Assembly (NCBI RefSeq): GCF_000335475.2
Contig: NZ_ANAH02000067.1
Location: 62,001 to 126,000 of the forward strand
Origin: Cystobacter fuscus DSM 2262
GTDB lineage: Bacteria; Myxococcota; Myxococcia; Myxococcales; Myxococcaceae
Length of the DNA: 64,000 bases
Reading direction: 5' to 3'
The position numbers and the translations under genes were made by a program. The notes beneath the pieces are model-generated. The model worked only from the letters and a program-made list of their open reading frames with translations, had not been told where the DNA came from and made no database searches. Shown here piece after piece: positions 46,578 through 54,018 of this stretch. Within the stretch, counting starts at the first letter, position 1. Every line of letters begins with the position of its first letter.

Positions 46578-48443
46578 TCACGGCCAGCGCCAGACGACGC
46601 TCACCGGCACGTTCCGGCCAAGGATGAAGGCCCCCGGCTTGGAGCCCTCCTCCATGGCGATCCGTCCGTCCACGTCGCCCAGCACGATGCACACGGGGTA
46701 CTTCCGGCCATCCGGAAGGATGGCTTGGGTGTAGCGACCCATGACGGCCGGCAGCCTTTCGTTATCCCAGAGTTCGTCGATGCCGGGGCCTGTCCAGAGC
46801 TGGCCATGGAGCAGCGTCCCCACCGGCAGGTTGCCATCCCCCCGAGTGATGCGGCTGATAATGGGGCCGTCCCGGTAGACGCCTTCCTCGCCGGGTTTGC
46901 CGGGCTGGTTGATGTCGATGATCGCCTCGAGCGGACTGCCCTGCCTGACCTTCAACTCCTGGGACATGGCCTCGGTGGCCTCCTGGGGGCAGTCGGTGGG
47001 CTGCGGAGGCTTCACCTGCGCGGCGGGACACCCCAGCCCGGCGGTGGCGCACAACCAGGCGGCGAGGAGACTCGAGGAAGAGGAACGAGGAGCGGTGGGC
47101 ACGGGCGGACTTCCTTTCGCGGAACGGCGAGGCCCGGGCAGCAGCGCCTCGGGCGGGGGCGCGAGTGTGGAGAGCACCAGCCACAAGGCAAGGCCGAACA
47201 CGCCAAGGCCCACGGCACCGAGCAGGAGTTGGGTCCCCCAGGCGCGGCGCGGAGGGATGGCGGCAGCAGGGGGCGCGGGCCTCGCCTGCTCCTCGGCTGA
47301 AGGCGGGGACACCTCCGGAGCCGTGCTCGCGCCTTCCGGCTGTGCGCCCCGTCCCTCGCCGATGGGCAGTGGCGGTCGCTCTTCTTCAGGCCCCTTGGGC
47401 TCTGGCGCCAGCAACCTCGGCGAAGGCGCCACTTCTTCCTCCTGCTCCGCCAGGCTCTCCTCAGCGGGAAAGAGCGGCACCTTCCATGCGGGGGAGGTAC
47501 TCCCCTTCTCCGCGGCCGCCTCCAGCGCCTGGAGCAACGCCTCGGTGCTGGGGTAACGATCCTCGGGCCGCTTCTCCAGCAGCTTCATGGCGATGTCGCT
47601 CAAGGCGCGTGGTGCCAGGGGGTTGAGGAGGTGCGGGGCCACCGGAGGGACGCTGGCGATGACCGCCAACAGCTCCTTGTCTGGCAGCTCCGGATCGAAG
47701 GGATGCAGGTCCGTGAGGGCCTGGTAGAGCAACACCCCCAGGGCGTACAGGTCCGCGCTCGCACCGCCCTGGAAGGGCTGGCCCCGCTTCCACGCCTCGG
47801 TGCGCGCGTAGGCCAGCAGTTCCGGCGGCAGCAGGTGCAGCACGCCCTCGGGCAGGCCCATGGTCTGGGTGAGAGCACCGGGCAGGCGCGCGGTGCCGAA
47901 GTCGATGAGGAAGGGACGCCCGTCCGCGCGGCGGATGAGGATGTTCTCCGCCTTCAAGTCCCGGTGGTAGACGCCGCGCGCGTGCAGCACGCCCACGGTG
48001 CGCACCACGTCACTGAAGGTACTCACCAGCTTGGTGGCGTGCGGGGGCGTGCGCCAGCGCCACTCATGCCAGGTATCCCCGTCCACGTAGTCGGTGACGA
48101 GGAAGGGGTAGCCCGTGCTGGGACTAGGCCAGAAGTCCACCCCGTACACGCGCAGCAGGTTGGGGTGGGAGGAGTAGGTGAAGAGCGCCGCGGCCTCGCG
48201 CGCCAGCCGACGGTAGGTGTTCTTCTCCTCCACGTACGCCTCTTCCGGGTACTTGTCCTCGAAGAGGTGCGCCCGGGAGTCGGAGAGGGGGCGGAGCGCC
48301 ACCTTCATGGAGTAGGGCTGGCCGTCGCGCTCCACCTTGAAGACGCGCGAGGAGCCGCCGCGGCCCAGCACCTGGGTGATGAGCCAGGGCCCCACCAGGT
48401 CACCGGGCTTGAGCTGGTCCGGGTGCAAGGCATGCGTCGTCAT
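46578..48443 (-). CDS. Transmembrane Ser/Thr protein kinase with extracytoplasmic C-terminal domain
   Basis: The protein has 621 residues. The Hanks-type kinase domain (~15-310) has the Gly loop LGRGGSSRVFKVER, Lys in YSMKVAL, the catalytic loop VYHRDLKAENILI and the DFG loop FLIDFGTARLPG. A Pro/Glu-rich linker (~325-395) leads to a membrane segment (LLLGAVGLGVFGLALWLVLS). After a second hydrophobic stretch ending in Cys (LLAAWLCATAGLGC) comes a ~140-residue domain with DGPIISRITRGDGNLPVGTL and GRYTQAILPDGRKYPVCIVL. This layout is frequent in myxobacteria. The partner gene for a DUF2381 protein starts upstream on the same strand, ending 12 bases from the kinase start, so the pair likely works together in envelope signalling. 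Confidence 0.92.
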   Translation of the reverse strand: MTTHALHPDQLKPGDLVGPWLITQVLGRGGSSRVFKVERDGQPYSMKVALRPLSDSRAHLFEDKYPEEAYVEEKNTYRRLAREAAALFTYSSHPNLLRVYGVDFWPSPSTGYPFLVTDYVDGDTWHEWRWRTPPHATKLVSTFSDVVRTVGVLHARGVYHRDLKAENILIRRADGRPFLIDFGTARLPGALTQTMGLPEGVLHLLPPELLAYARTEAWKRGQPFQGGASADLYALGVLLYQALTDLHPFDPELPDKELLAVIASVPPVAPHLLNPLAPRALSDIAMKLLEKRPEDRYPSTEALLQALEAAAEKGSTSPAWKVPLFPAEESLAEQEEEVAPSPRLLAPEPKGPEEERPPLPIGEGRGAQPEGASTAPEVSPPSAEEQARPAPPAAAIPPRRAWGTQLLLGAVGLGVFGLALWLVLSTLAPPPEALLPGPRRSAKGSPPVPTAPRSSSSSLLAAWLCATAGLGCPAAQVKPPQPTDCPQEATEAMSQELKVRQGSPLEAIIDINQPGKPGEEGVYRDGPIISRITRGDGNLPVGTLLHGQLWTGPGIDELWDNERLPAVMGRYTQAILPDGRKYPVCIVLGDVDGRIAMEEGSKPGAFILGRNVPVSVVWRWP

Positions 48444-48455
48444 GCGTCGTCGCTC

Positions 48456-49364
48456 CTACAGCTTCACGTTGGGGATGGAAAGGTGCCGGGTGCCGCTCTT
48501 GTCCACGATCTCCAGGCGAAGGAGGTCCTCCGCGTTCCAGAAAGGCGCTTCCGTCTCCACCGCCACGAGGCCCTCCTCACCGGGAGCCAGTTGCGCCTTG
48601 TCCATGTCCACGGAGAGCACCTTCACCGGGGTGCCGTCCAGCCGGGTAAGGAGCACGGAGCCGGGCACCCACGGTGGCTGCCCTGGCAGGTTGCGCACGC
48701 GGACGACGGCGAGCGCCCAGCGGGCGGCGCGGTAGCCCTCGCCTGTCGCGTACTCCAACCCACTCTGGATAGTCGTGCGGATATCCTCGAGGCGTCGGCC
48801 CCGCACACCTTGGCGGTTGAGGCGCCCCGAGAAGACGAGCCCGGCGGGTCCACTCGCCCTGACATGGGCCTTGAGCGCTGCGAGTTCCGCCTCCAGTGCC
48901 TCGAGCGTGCGCGGGCGGCGCACCACCTCTACCTCCTTGTCCACCACCCCGGGGCGCGTCACCAGCGCGAGCGTGGCTTTCGCCGGGGAGGCCCCGTCCC
49001 GGTAGCGCACCCGCACCACCAGCTTCTCCTCGGCCCCCAAGTCCACCGAGGGCTCCAGGGCCACGAGGGTGTCTCCCACGTCCACCCAGGTGAAGCGGAA
49101 GGTACGGCTCTCCACCTCCACCGCGGCCTTGTCCAGGGCGGCATCGAAGCGCAGGTAGGTGGTGACGCCGGCGGCCACGCGCACCTCCAGGCCTGGCTCG
49201 TCCGGGTTGCTGGGCAGGGTGACGCGGCGCTCCTGGCGCTCGCGGGCGGGAGACGGGGGCTGAGCTCCCGCGGTGGCTCCCATCAACAGGAGCGCGAGCG
49301 AGAGCAACGGGAGAAGTCGGGTCAGGGTGGATACCTCCTGAGTCCACCGTAGCAGATGTCGCAT
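48456..49364 (-). CDS. DUF2381-family exported protein (myxobacterial paralogous family)
   Basis: With the ATG at 49364 the protein has 302 residues. A signal peptide (LLPLLSLALLLMGATAGA) precedes a domain seen in myxobacterial DUF2381 proteins: RVTLPSNPDEPGLEVRVAAG, TTYLRFDAALDKAAVEVES, ALEPSVDLGAEEKLVVRVRY and a final WNAEDLLRLEIVDKSGTRHL. The strongest ribosome site, CAGGAGG, lies downstream of that ATG, and the first codon at proper spacing is CTG at 49325, which opens straight into the signal peptide (LTRLLPLLSLAL). The real start may therefore be the CTG. The family is commonly encoded next to Ser/Thr kinases, as here (12 bases). Function is unknown. Confidence 0.85.
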   Translation of the reverse strand: MRHLLRWTQEVSTLTRLLPLLSLALLLMGATAGAQPPSPARERQERRVTLPSNPDEPGLEVRVAAGVTTYLRFDAALDKAAVEVESRTFRFTWVDVGDTLVALEPSVDLGAEEKLVVRVRYRDGASPAKATLALVTRPGVVDKEVEVVRRPRTLEALEAELAALKAHVRASGPAGLVFSGRLNRQGVRGRRLEDIRTTIQSGLEYATGEGYRAARWALAVVRVRNLPGQPPWVPGSVLLTRLDGTPVKVLSVDMDKAQLAPGEEGLVAVETEAPFWNAEDLLRLEIVDKSGTRHLSIPNVKL

Positions 49365-49426
49365 GCAGCACCACCATTTGCGGTACGACGAGGGCGGTCG
49401 GAAGAAGATCCCAACCGTGGAGGTGC

Positions 49427-49446
49427 TGTTCCACTGAACTGGAACA
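49427..49446. promoter_or_regulatory. Inverted repeat upstream of the DUF2381/kinase pair
   Basis: TGTTCCA (49427-49433) and TGGAACA (49440-49446) are exact inverted 7-bp arms separated by six bases. It lies 63-82 bases upstream of the DUF2381 ATG and is the only structure I see in 49365-49796, a 432-base stretch without a convincing gene. Confidence 0.35.
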
Positions 49447-49796
49447 AGGGCTGGAGCCTCTTCTCCCCACTCTTGAACAGCATGCTGACAGGTGGATGCT
49501 GTACGCACGAAATGGCCCGCGTTGACGCGTCGTTCAGCCTCTATTTCCCGCCGCCTGCTTCTGAATGGAGGCGCTCCCTCAACGCGCAACCTCTGTCGTT
49601 CTTTTGCCCATGGTCTGGCGGATGCTCGATTGTCTGGCTCTGCTGACCCTGGTCGCGATGAGAGTGCTTCAAACGGGGATGTTTTCGACCCGCCGTCCTG
49701 ACGATGTGAAGTGCTCTACACCGCGGAAGTGAGTCGTCGACGCTCCGTGTCTGCTGGGGCATAAGCGGTGCTCTCTCTTTCGAGGAGGCCAGCCGG

Positions 49797-50264
49797 ATGG
49801 TTCGACAAATGGTGGTGATGGGAATTGTTGCCATGGGGGTGACGGCGTGGGCCGCGGAGTCGTCGCCTCCACCGTCCAAGCCGCAAGGACCGAGCCCTTC
49901 ACGCAGTGGCCATCTGCCCATCAACGGCTTGAAACTCTACTACGAAGTGTACGGAGAGCTGGGCAAGTCCAAGACAGCTCCGTTGCTGTTGATTCCTGGA
50001 GCTTTCTTATCCACCGACTCAATGAAGCCTTGGGTGGCGGCCTTCGCCGCGAAGCGCTCGGTGATTGTCTTTGATCAACAGGGCCACGGGCGAACCGCGG
50101 ACACTTCGCGGAAGATGTCTTACGAGCAGTTCGGCGATGACGCCGCGGCATTGCTGCGGGCCCTGAAGGTGGAGCGCGCGGATGTGATGGGCTACTCCCA
50201 AGGTGGAGGGGTGGCACTGCAGCTGGCGTTGCGTCACCCCACGCTCGTCAACTCTCTTTGGTAG
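49797..50264 (+). pseudogene. 3'-truncated alpha/beta hydrolase gene
   Basis: A good ribosome site (GAGGAGG) and a signal peptide (MGIVAMGVTAWAAES) begin a normal exported alpha/beta hydrolase. The N-terminal fold is present: INGLKLYYEVYGELG, PLLLIPGAFLSTDSMKPWVA, RSVIVFDQQGHGRTADTSRK and the nucleophile elbow ADVMGYSQGGGVALQLALRH. The frame stops after HPTLVNSLW at residue 155, immediately after the nucleophile helix. The cap, the acid and the His of the triad are all absent, where a full protein would have ~280-300 residues. The break falls exactly at the start of the transporter gene, which suggests a deletion that fused the two loci. The product is not expected to be active. Confidence 0.8.
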
Positions 50265-51580
50265 TCAAGGCGAAGTGGGTGGACGGAAGTAGGTTTCTCG
50301 CCAGTCCAGCGTCGGCTACTGTCCCGCGCGCCTTGGCCCTCGCGATCTTCCTGTTCACCTACGTCTTCATCGCCGGAGTCCGCCTCCCCTACCCCCGGTT
50401 GGACCGCCCTGGCGGCGCGCTCGTGGGCGCCGTCCTCATGGTGGTGGCGGGCGTCGTCGCTCCCTCCCAGCTCTTCGGCTCCAACGAGGGCTCCCCTCAC
50501 GCCGTCGACATGGACACGCTCATCCTCCTGCTCGGGATGATGCTGCTCGCCGACTACCTGTCACGCGCCTCCTTCTTCCGCGCCGCCGGCGCCTGGGCCC
50601 TCCAGAAGGCCCACACCCCCCGGCTCCTGCTCGTCGCCGTCGCCGCCACCAGCGCCTTCCTCTCCGCCTTCCTCGTCAACGACACCGTCTGCCTCATGCT
50701 CACCCCGCTCGTCCTCGTCGTCGTCGAGGACGCGCGCCTGCCTCCCATCCCCTACCTGCTCGCCGTGTGCATGGCGTCCAACTCGGGCTCGGTCGCCACC
50801 TTCACCGGCAACCCCCAGAACATGCTCATCCAGGGCGCCTCGAAGCTGCCCTACGCCCAGTTCGCCGCCTACATGGCCCTGCCCGCCATCGTCTCCACCG
50901 CCGTCGTCATCGCCGGGCTGCTCTACATCTTCCGCCACGACCTCTCCCACGAGCGCTTCTCCACCCATCCCCCTCCCGTCCCCGTGGATCGGCCCCTGCT
51001 CGGGCTCACGCTCGTCACGTTGTTCGGCGTGGTCGCCGCCTTCTTCGCCGGCCTGCCCATGAGCTGGAGCGCCCTCGCCGGCGCCGCCGTGGTGATGACG
51101 CTCGCCCGGCGCGTGTCCCCCCGCGAGGCGCTCGAGCGCGTGGACTACGTGCTGCTGCTCTTCTTCGCGAGCCTCTTCGTCGTCGTCTTCGGCGTGAACC
51201 AGGCCGGCTGGGCCGAGGACATCCACCGCCTCTTCTCCCCCTTCATGTCCGGCCCCCCCTGGCGCGAGACGCTCGGCTTCGCCGGACTCACCCTCGTGGC
51301 CAGCAACCTCTTCAGCAACGTGCCCTTCGTCATGCTCGCGCGCCCCTGGGTGCCCACCCTCCAGGAGCCGGTGCTCGGCTGGCACGTGCTCGCGCTCGGC
51401 TCCACGCTGGCCGGCAACCTCACCCTCGTGGGCAGTGTCGCCAACCTCATCGTCTTCGAGGCCGCCCGGGACAAGGTCTCCCTGAGCTTCCTCGGCTACC
51501 TGCGCGTGGGCCTGCCCATCACCCTCGTCAGCTTCGTGCTCGCGCTCGCCGTGCTGCTCGCCGAGCACGCGCTGTTCTGA
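50258..51580 (+). CDS. ArsB/NhaD-type (SLC13-like) membrane transporter
   Basis: The protein has up to 440 residues with about ten to twelve membrane segments. Family motifs are repeated in inverted topology: FLVNDTVCLMLTPLVLVVVE and FTGNPQNMLIQGAS in the first half, SNLFSNVPFVMLARP and LAGNLTLVGSVANLIVFEAA in the second. These are typical of the ion-transporter superfamily containing ArsB arsenite pumps, NhaD sodium/proton antiporters and P-protein. The substrate cannot be chosen; no arsenic genes are linked. The start is uncertain: a TTG at 50258 overlaps the truncated hydrolase by seven bases, while a GTG at 50279 or a TTG at 50333 are alternatives, because the upstream DNA seems to have been replaced by a deletion junction. 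Confidence 0.88.
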   Translation: MVVKAKWVDGSRFLASPASATVPRALALAIFLFTYVFIAGVRLPYPRLDRPGGALVGAVLMVVAGVVAPSQLFGSNEGSPHAVDMDTLILLLGMMLLADYLSRASFFRAAGAWALQKAHTPRLLLVAVAATSAFLSAFLVNDTVCLMLTPLVLVVVEDARLPPIPYLLAVCMASNSGSVATFTGNPQNMLIQGASKLPYAQFAAYMALPAIVSTAVVIAGLLYIFRHDLSHERFSTHPPPVPVDRPLLGLTLVTLFGVVAAFFAGLPMSWSALAGAAVVMTLARRVSPREALERVDYVLLLFFASLFVVVFGVNQAGWAEDIHRLFSPFMSGPPWRETLGFAGLTLVASNLFSNVPFVMLARPWVPTLQEPVLGWHVLALGSTLAGNLTLVGSVANLIVFEAARDKVSLSFLGYLRVGLPITLVSFVLALAVLLAEHALF

Positions 51581-51584
51581 GTCC

Positions 51585-52400
51585 TCAATCCGGATCCGGC
51601 AGTTCCCCGGGCGGCAGCTCCGGGGGACGGGGCTTCACCGGCACCGGCCGCTCCTGGCCCGGCGACTCCGTCTCCGGTCCCGCGTCCGGCCGCGGCGGCA
51701 CCCCCGCCTTGCGCTCCTTCGGCGTCAGATCCTCGGCGAAGCGCGAGGACAGCACGTCCACCAGGTCCGTCATCCGCTCGCGGAACAGCGCGGGCGTCTT
51801 GCCCACCTTGAAGGGATCCAGGTGCTCCACGCCCCCGTCCACCTCGTCCAGGTCGAACGGGTGCCGCCACAGCTCCGAGCGCCCCTCGAGCCAGAACATC
51901 CGCGCGTAGCCCCGCAGGTACGCGCCCGCCCGGCCCCCCTTGCTGCGCATGCCGTAGTCCTGGATGACGAACTCCACCACCGTGTCCGCGCGCAGCGTCT
52001 TGAGCAGATCGTAGTCCGGCGACAGCGCGGGCACCTCCTCCACCAGGAAGCTCTCCAGCACCGTGGCCACGTGCGCCGGATCCACCGTGTTCAGCCACGG
52101 CGCCTCCCGCGGCAGTTGCCGGAAGGTCATCACCCGCAGGCGCTCGGACAGCTCGAAGCGCGTCATCGACGAGACGAGCTTCGCCTCGAGCCGGCGATCC
52201 GCTTCCTGGGGCCCCAGCTTCTTCAACTTGTCCCGGTAGGAGCCGTCGTGGAACACGTGGCTGTGCGGACCCGCGCGCAGCTCGATGCGTGAGATGAACG
52301 CGGGCCTCCGCACCTCATTCAGCGCGGAGCCCGACAGCCTCCGCGATGAACAGCCCACGAGGAGAAACGCCAGGAGTCCGATGAATGCGCATCGCGTCAT
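51585..52400 (-). CDS. Lipoprotein of unknown function
   Basis: The protein has 271 residues with a strong lipoprotein leader (FIGLLAFLLVGCSS). The mature part contains RRPAFISRIELRAGPHSHVF, ELSERLRVMTFRQLPREAPW, ADTVVEFVIQDYGMRSKGGR and a long Pro/Glu-rich C-terminus from about residue 230. The central alpha/beta region, with its VVEFVIQDYG strand, resembles outer-membrane-assembly-type lipoproteins in general outline only. No family is recognised. It is convergent with the transporter gene, whose stop is four bases away, and upstream of nothing on its own strand, so it is likely monocistronic. Confidence 0.72.
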   Translation of the reverse strand: MTRCAFIGLLAFLLVGCSSRRLSGSALNEVRRPAFISRIELRAGPHSHVFHDGSYRDKLKKLGPQEADRRLEAKLVSSMTRFELSERLRVMTFRQLPREAPWLNTVDPAHVATVLESFLVEEVPALSPDYDLLKTLRADTVVEFVIQDYGMRSKGGRAGAYLRGYARMFWLEGRSELWRHPFDLDEVDGGVEHLDPFKVGKTPALFRERMTDLVDVLSSRFAEDLTPKERKAGVPPRPDAGPETESPGQERPVPVKPRPPELPPGELPDPD

Positions 52401-52475
52401 GCATCACACATACCCTGGATCCCCGCGCCTACCCAGTAGCGGGCGCAACGGTTGGCGAGCACCCGACGAAGCCGC

Positions 52476-54017
52476 TCAGACGAGGACCAGATCCTCGAAG
52501 GACTGGGTGTGCCGGGCGTCCGTGGCGCTCCCGCCGAGGAGGACCTCGGTGCTGCGCTGACGGGCCTCGGTCAGCTCGGACACCAGGACGAGCACCTGCG
52601 GGTGGGTGAGGATGAGGGTGTCGAAGTCCTCGCGGGGCAGCCGCAACAGCGAGGCGTTGCGCACCGCCGTCACCGTGGCGGTGGCGGGCGTCTTGTTCAG
52701 CAGGGACATCTCGCCGAACAGCTCGCCTTCGCGCAGGTGGGCCAGGGGCTGGCCCCCCTTGCTCACGGCCACCTCGCCGGAGAGCACCACGTAGAGGCCA
52801 TCCACCCTCTGGCCCTCGTGGATGAGCACCTCGCCGCGGCGCACCTCCCGGGCCCGGAAGCGCTCCACCAGCTCGCGCCGGTCCTTGCGCCCGAAGGGCT
52901 GGAAGAGCGCCGAGGTGTTCATCACCTGCGACAGGAGCCGCTGCCGGCAGAAGCGCCGCAGCGCCCGCGCCACCTGGGGATTGAGGCGCGCGAGATCCCC
53001 GAGCACCGGGGCGGAGATCTCCAACACCTGCGTCTCCTCGGCGGCGCCCACCACCGACGCCGAGCGCGGCGCCCCGGACAGGAGCGCCATCTCGCCGAAG
53101 AAGGCCCCCTCGCCCAGCACGGCCAGCTCGCGGGTCGTCCCGTCGGATTCGCGCACGATGCGCACGCGGCCCGAGCAGATGACATAGAAGGCATTGCCCC
53201 GGCTGCCCTGCTCGATGATGCGCGCGCCCTCGGGGAAGCGGCGCAGCGGGCAGCGCTCGAAGAGCGCGATGAAGGCCTCGCGCGGCAGGTCCGAGAACAG
53301 GGGGATCTCCGGCAGCGCCCGCTCGCCCATGGGGGGCGCCGACACGGGCTCCTCGCCTCCCCCGCGCCCGGGCGCATGCGCCGCCGCCAGCTCCACGGCA
53401 TGCAGCAGCGAGTCCGCCTCGATGACGAGCTCCGGAAAGGACGCACTCGGGGGCGCCTCGGGGGGCACCGGTGCCGCGGGGGGGAGCGGTGCCTCGGAGG
53501 GCGTGCGGATCGCCGGCACTTCCATCGTGCGCCGGCGCAGGCCCGGCGGAGACGGAGATGGAGGCGGGGGCGGCTGAGCGGGCGGTGGGGGGGGTCGCTC
53601 GGGGAGGGAGGCCTCCAGGGCCTCGTCGATCTCGGGAGGCAGATCGATGAACAGCGCGGTCCGGGGCGGGGGCGCGGGAGGCGCTGGGGGAACGGGCGTC
53701 CCGCCCCGGCGCGCGTAGAGGCTCGCGAGCGTGTGCTGGACGCCCTGATGGGAGGGATCCAGCTCCAGGATGCGCTTGCTGGTGGCGATGGCGCGCGGCA
53801 GGAGGCCCTCGCGGGCGAACCCCTCGGCGGCGGCCTGGTAGGCGAGGATGGCGCGGCGCGAATCTCCGCCCTTCACCCAGGTGTCGCCCAAGCGCAGCCG
53901 CGACTGGTGATCCTGGGGCTCCAGCGCGCAATAGGCCTCGAGCAGCTCGGCGGCCTTGCCGAAGCGGCCCCTGGCGATCGCCTCGTTGGCCTGATCCCTG
54001 AGCCGCCGGGCCTCCAT
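52476..54017 (-). CDS. TPR protein with two cyclic-nucleotide-binding domains
   Basis: The ATG at 54017 lies one base after the preceding gene's stop and gives 513 residues. Residues ~1-105 are TPR-like (ANEAIARGRFGKAAELLEAY, SRRAILAYQAAAEGFAREGL). A Pro-rich linker (~108-240) connects to two cNMP-binding domains. The first (~250-360) has FPEGARIIEQGSRGNAFYVI and GEGAFFGEMALLSGAPRSAS; the second (~375-490) has VRRGEVLIHEGQRVDGLYVV and REGELFGEMSLLNKTPATAT. The FGEMALL and RSA portions match the phosphate-binding cassette. There is no DNA-binding or catalytic domain, so it probably works as a cyclic-nucleotide-responsive adaptor. It is the last gene of the trpS-scpA-scpB run. Confidence 0.88.
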   Translation of the reverse strand: MEARRLRDQANEAIARGRFGKAAELLEAYCALEPQDHQSRLRLGDTWVKGGDSRRAILAYQAAAEGFAREGLLPRAIATSKRILELDPSHQGVQHTLASLYARRGGTPVPPAPPAPPPRTALFIDLPPEIDEALEASLPERPPPPPAQPPPPPSPSPPGLRRRTMEVPAIRTPSEAPLPPAAPVPPEAPPSASFPELVIEADSLLHAVELAAAHAPGRGGGEEPVSAPPMGERALPEIPLFSDLPREAFIALFERCPLRRFPEGARIIEQGSRGNAFYVICSGRVRIVRESDGTTRELAVLGEGAFFGEMALLSGAPRSASVVGAAEETQVLEISAPVLGDLARLNPQVARALRRFCRQRLLSQVMNTSALFQPFGRKDRRELVERFRAREVRRGEVLIHEGQRVDGLYVVLSGEVAVSKGGQPLAHLREGELFGEMSLLNKTPATATVTAVRNASLLRLPREDFDTLILTHPQVLVLVSELTEARQRSTEVLLGGSATDARHTQSFEDLVLV

Positions 54018-54018
54018 A

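Noticed and set aside
49365-49796. Short open frames between the DUF2381 gene and the truncated hydrolase
   Set aside because: No ribosome sites, no recognisable domains and mixed third-position composition; I treat the stretch as intergenic.
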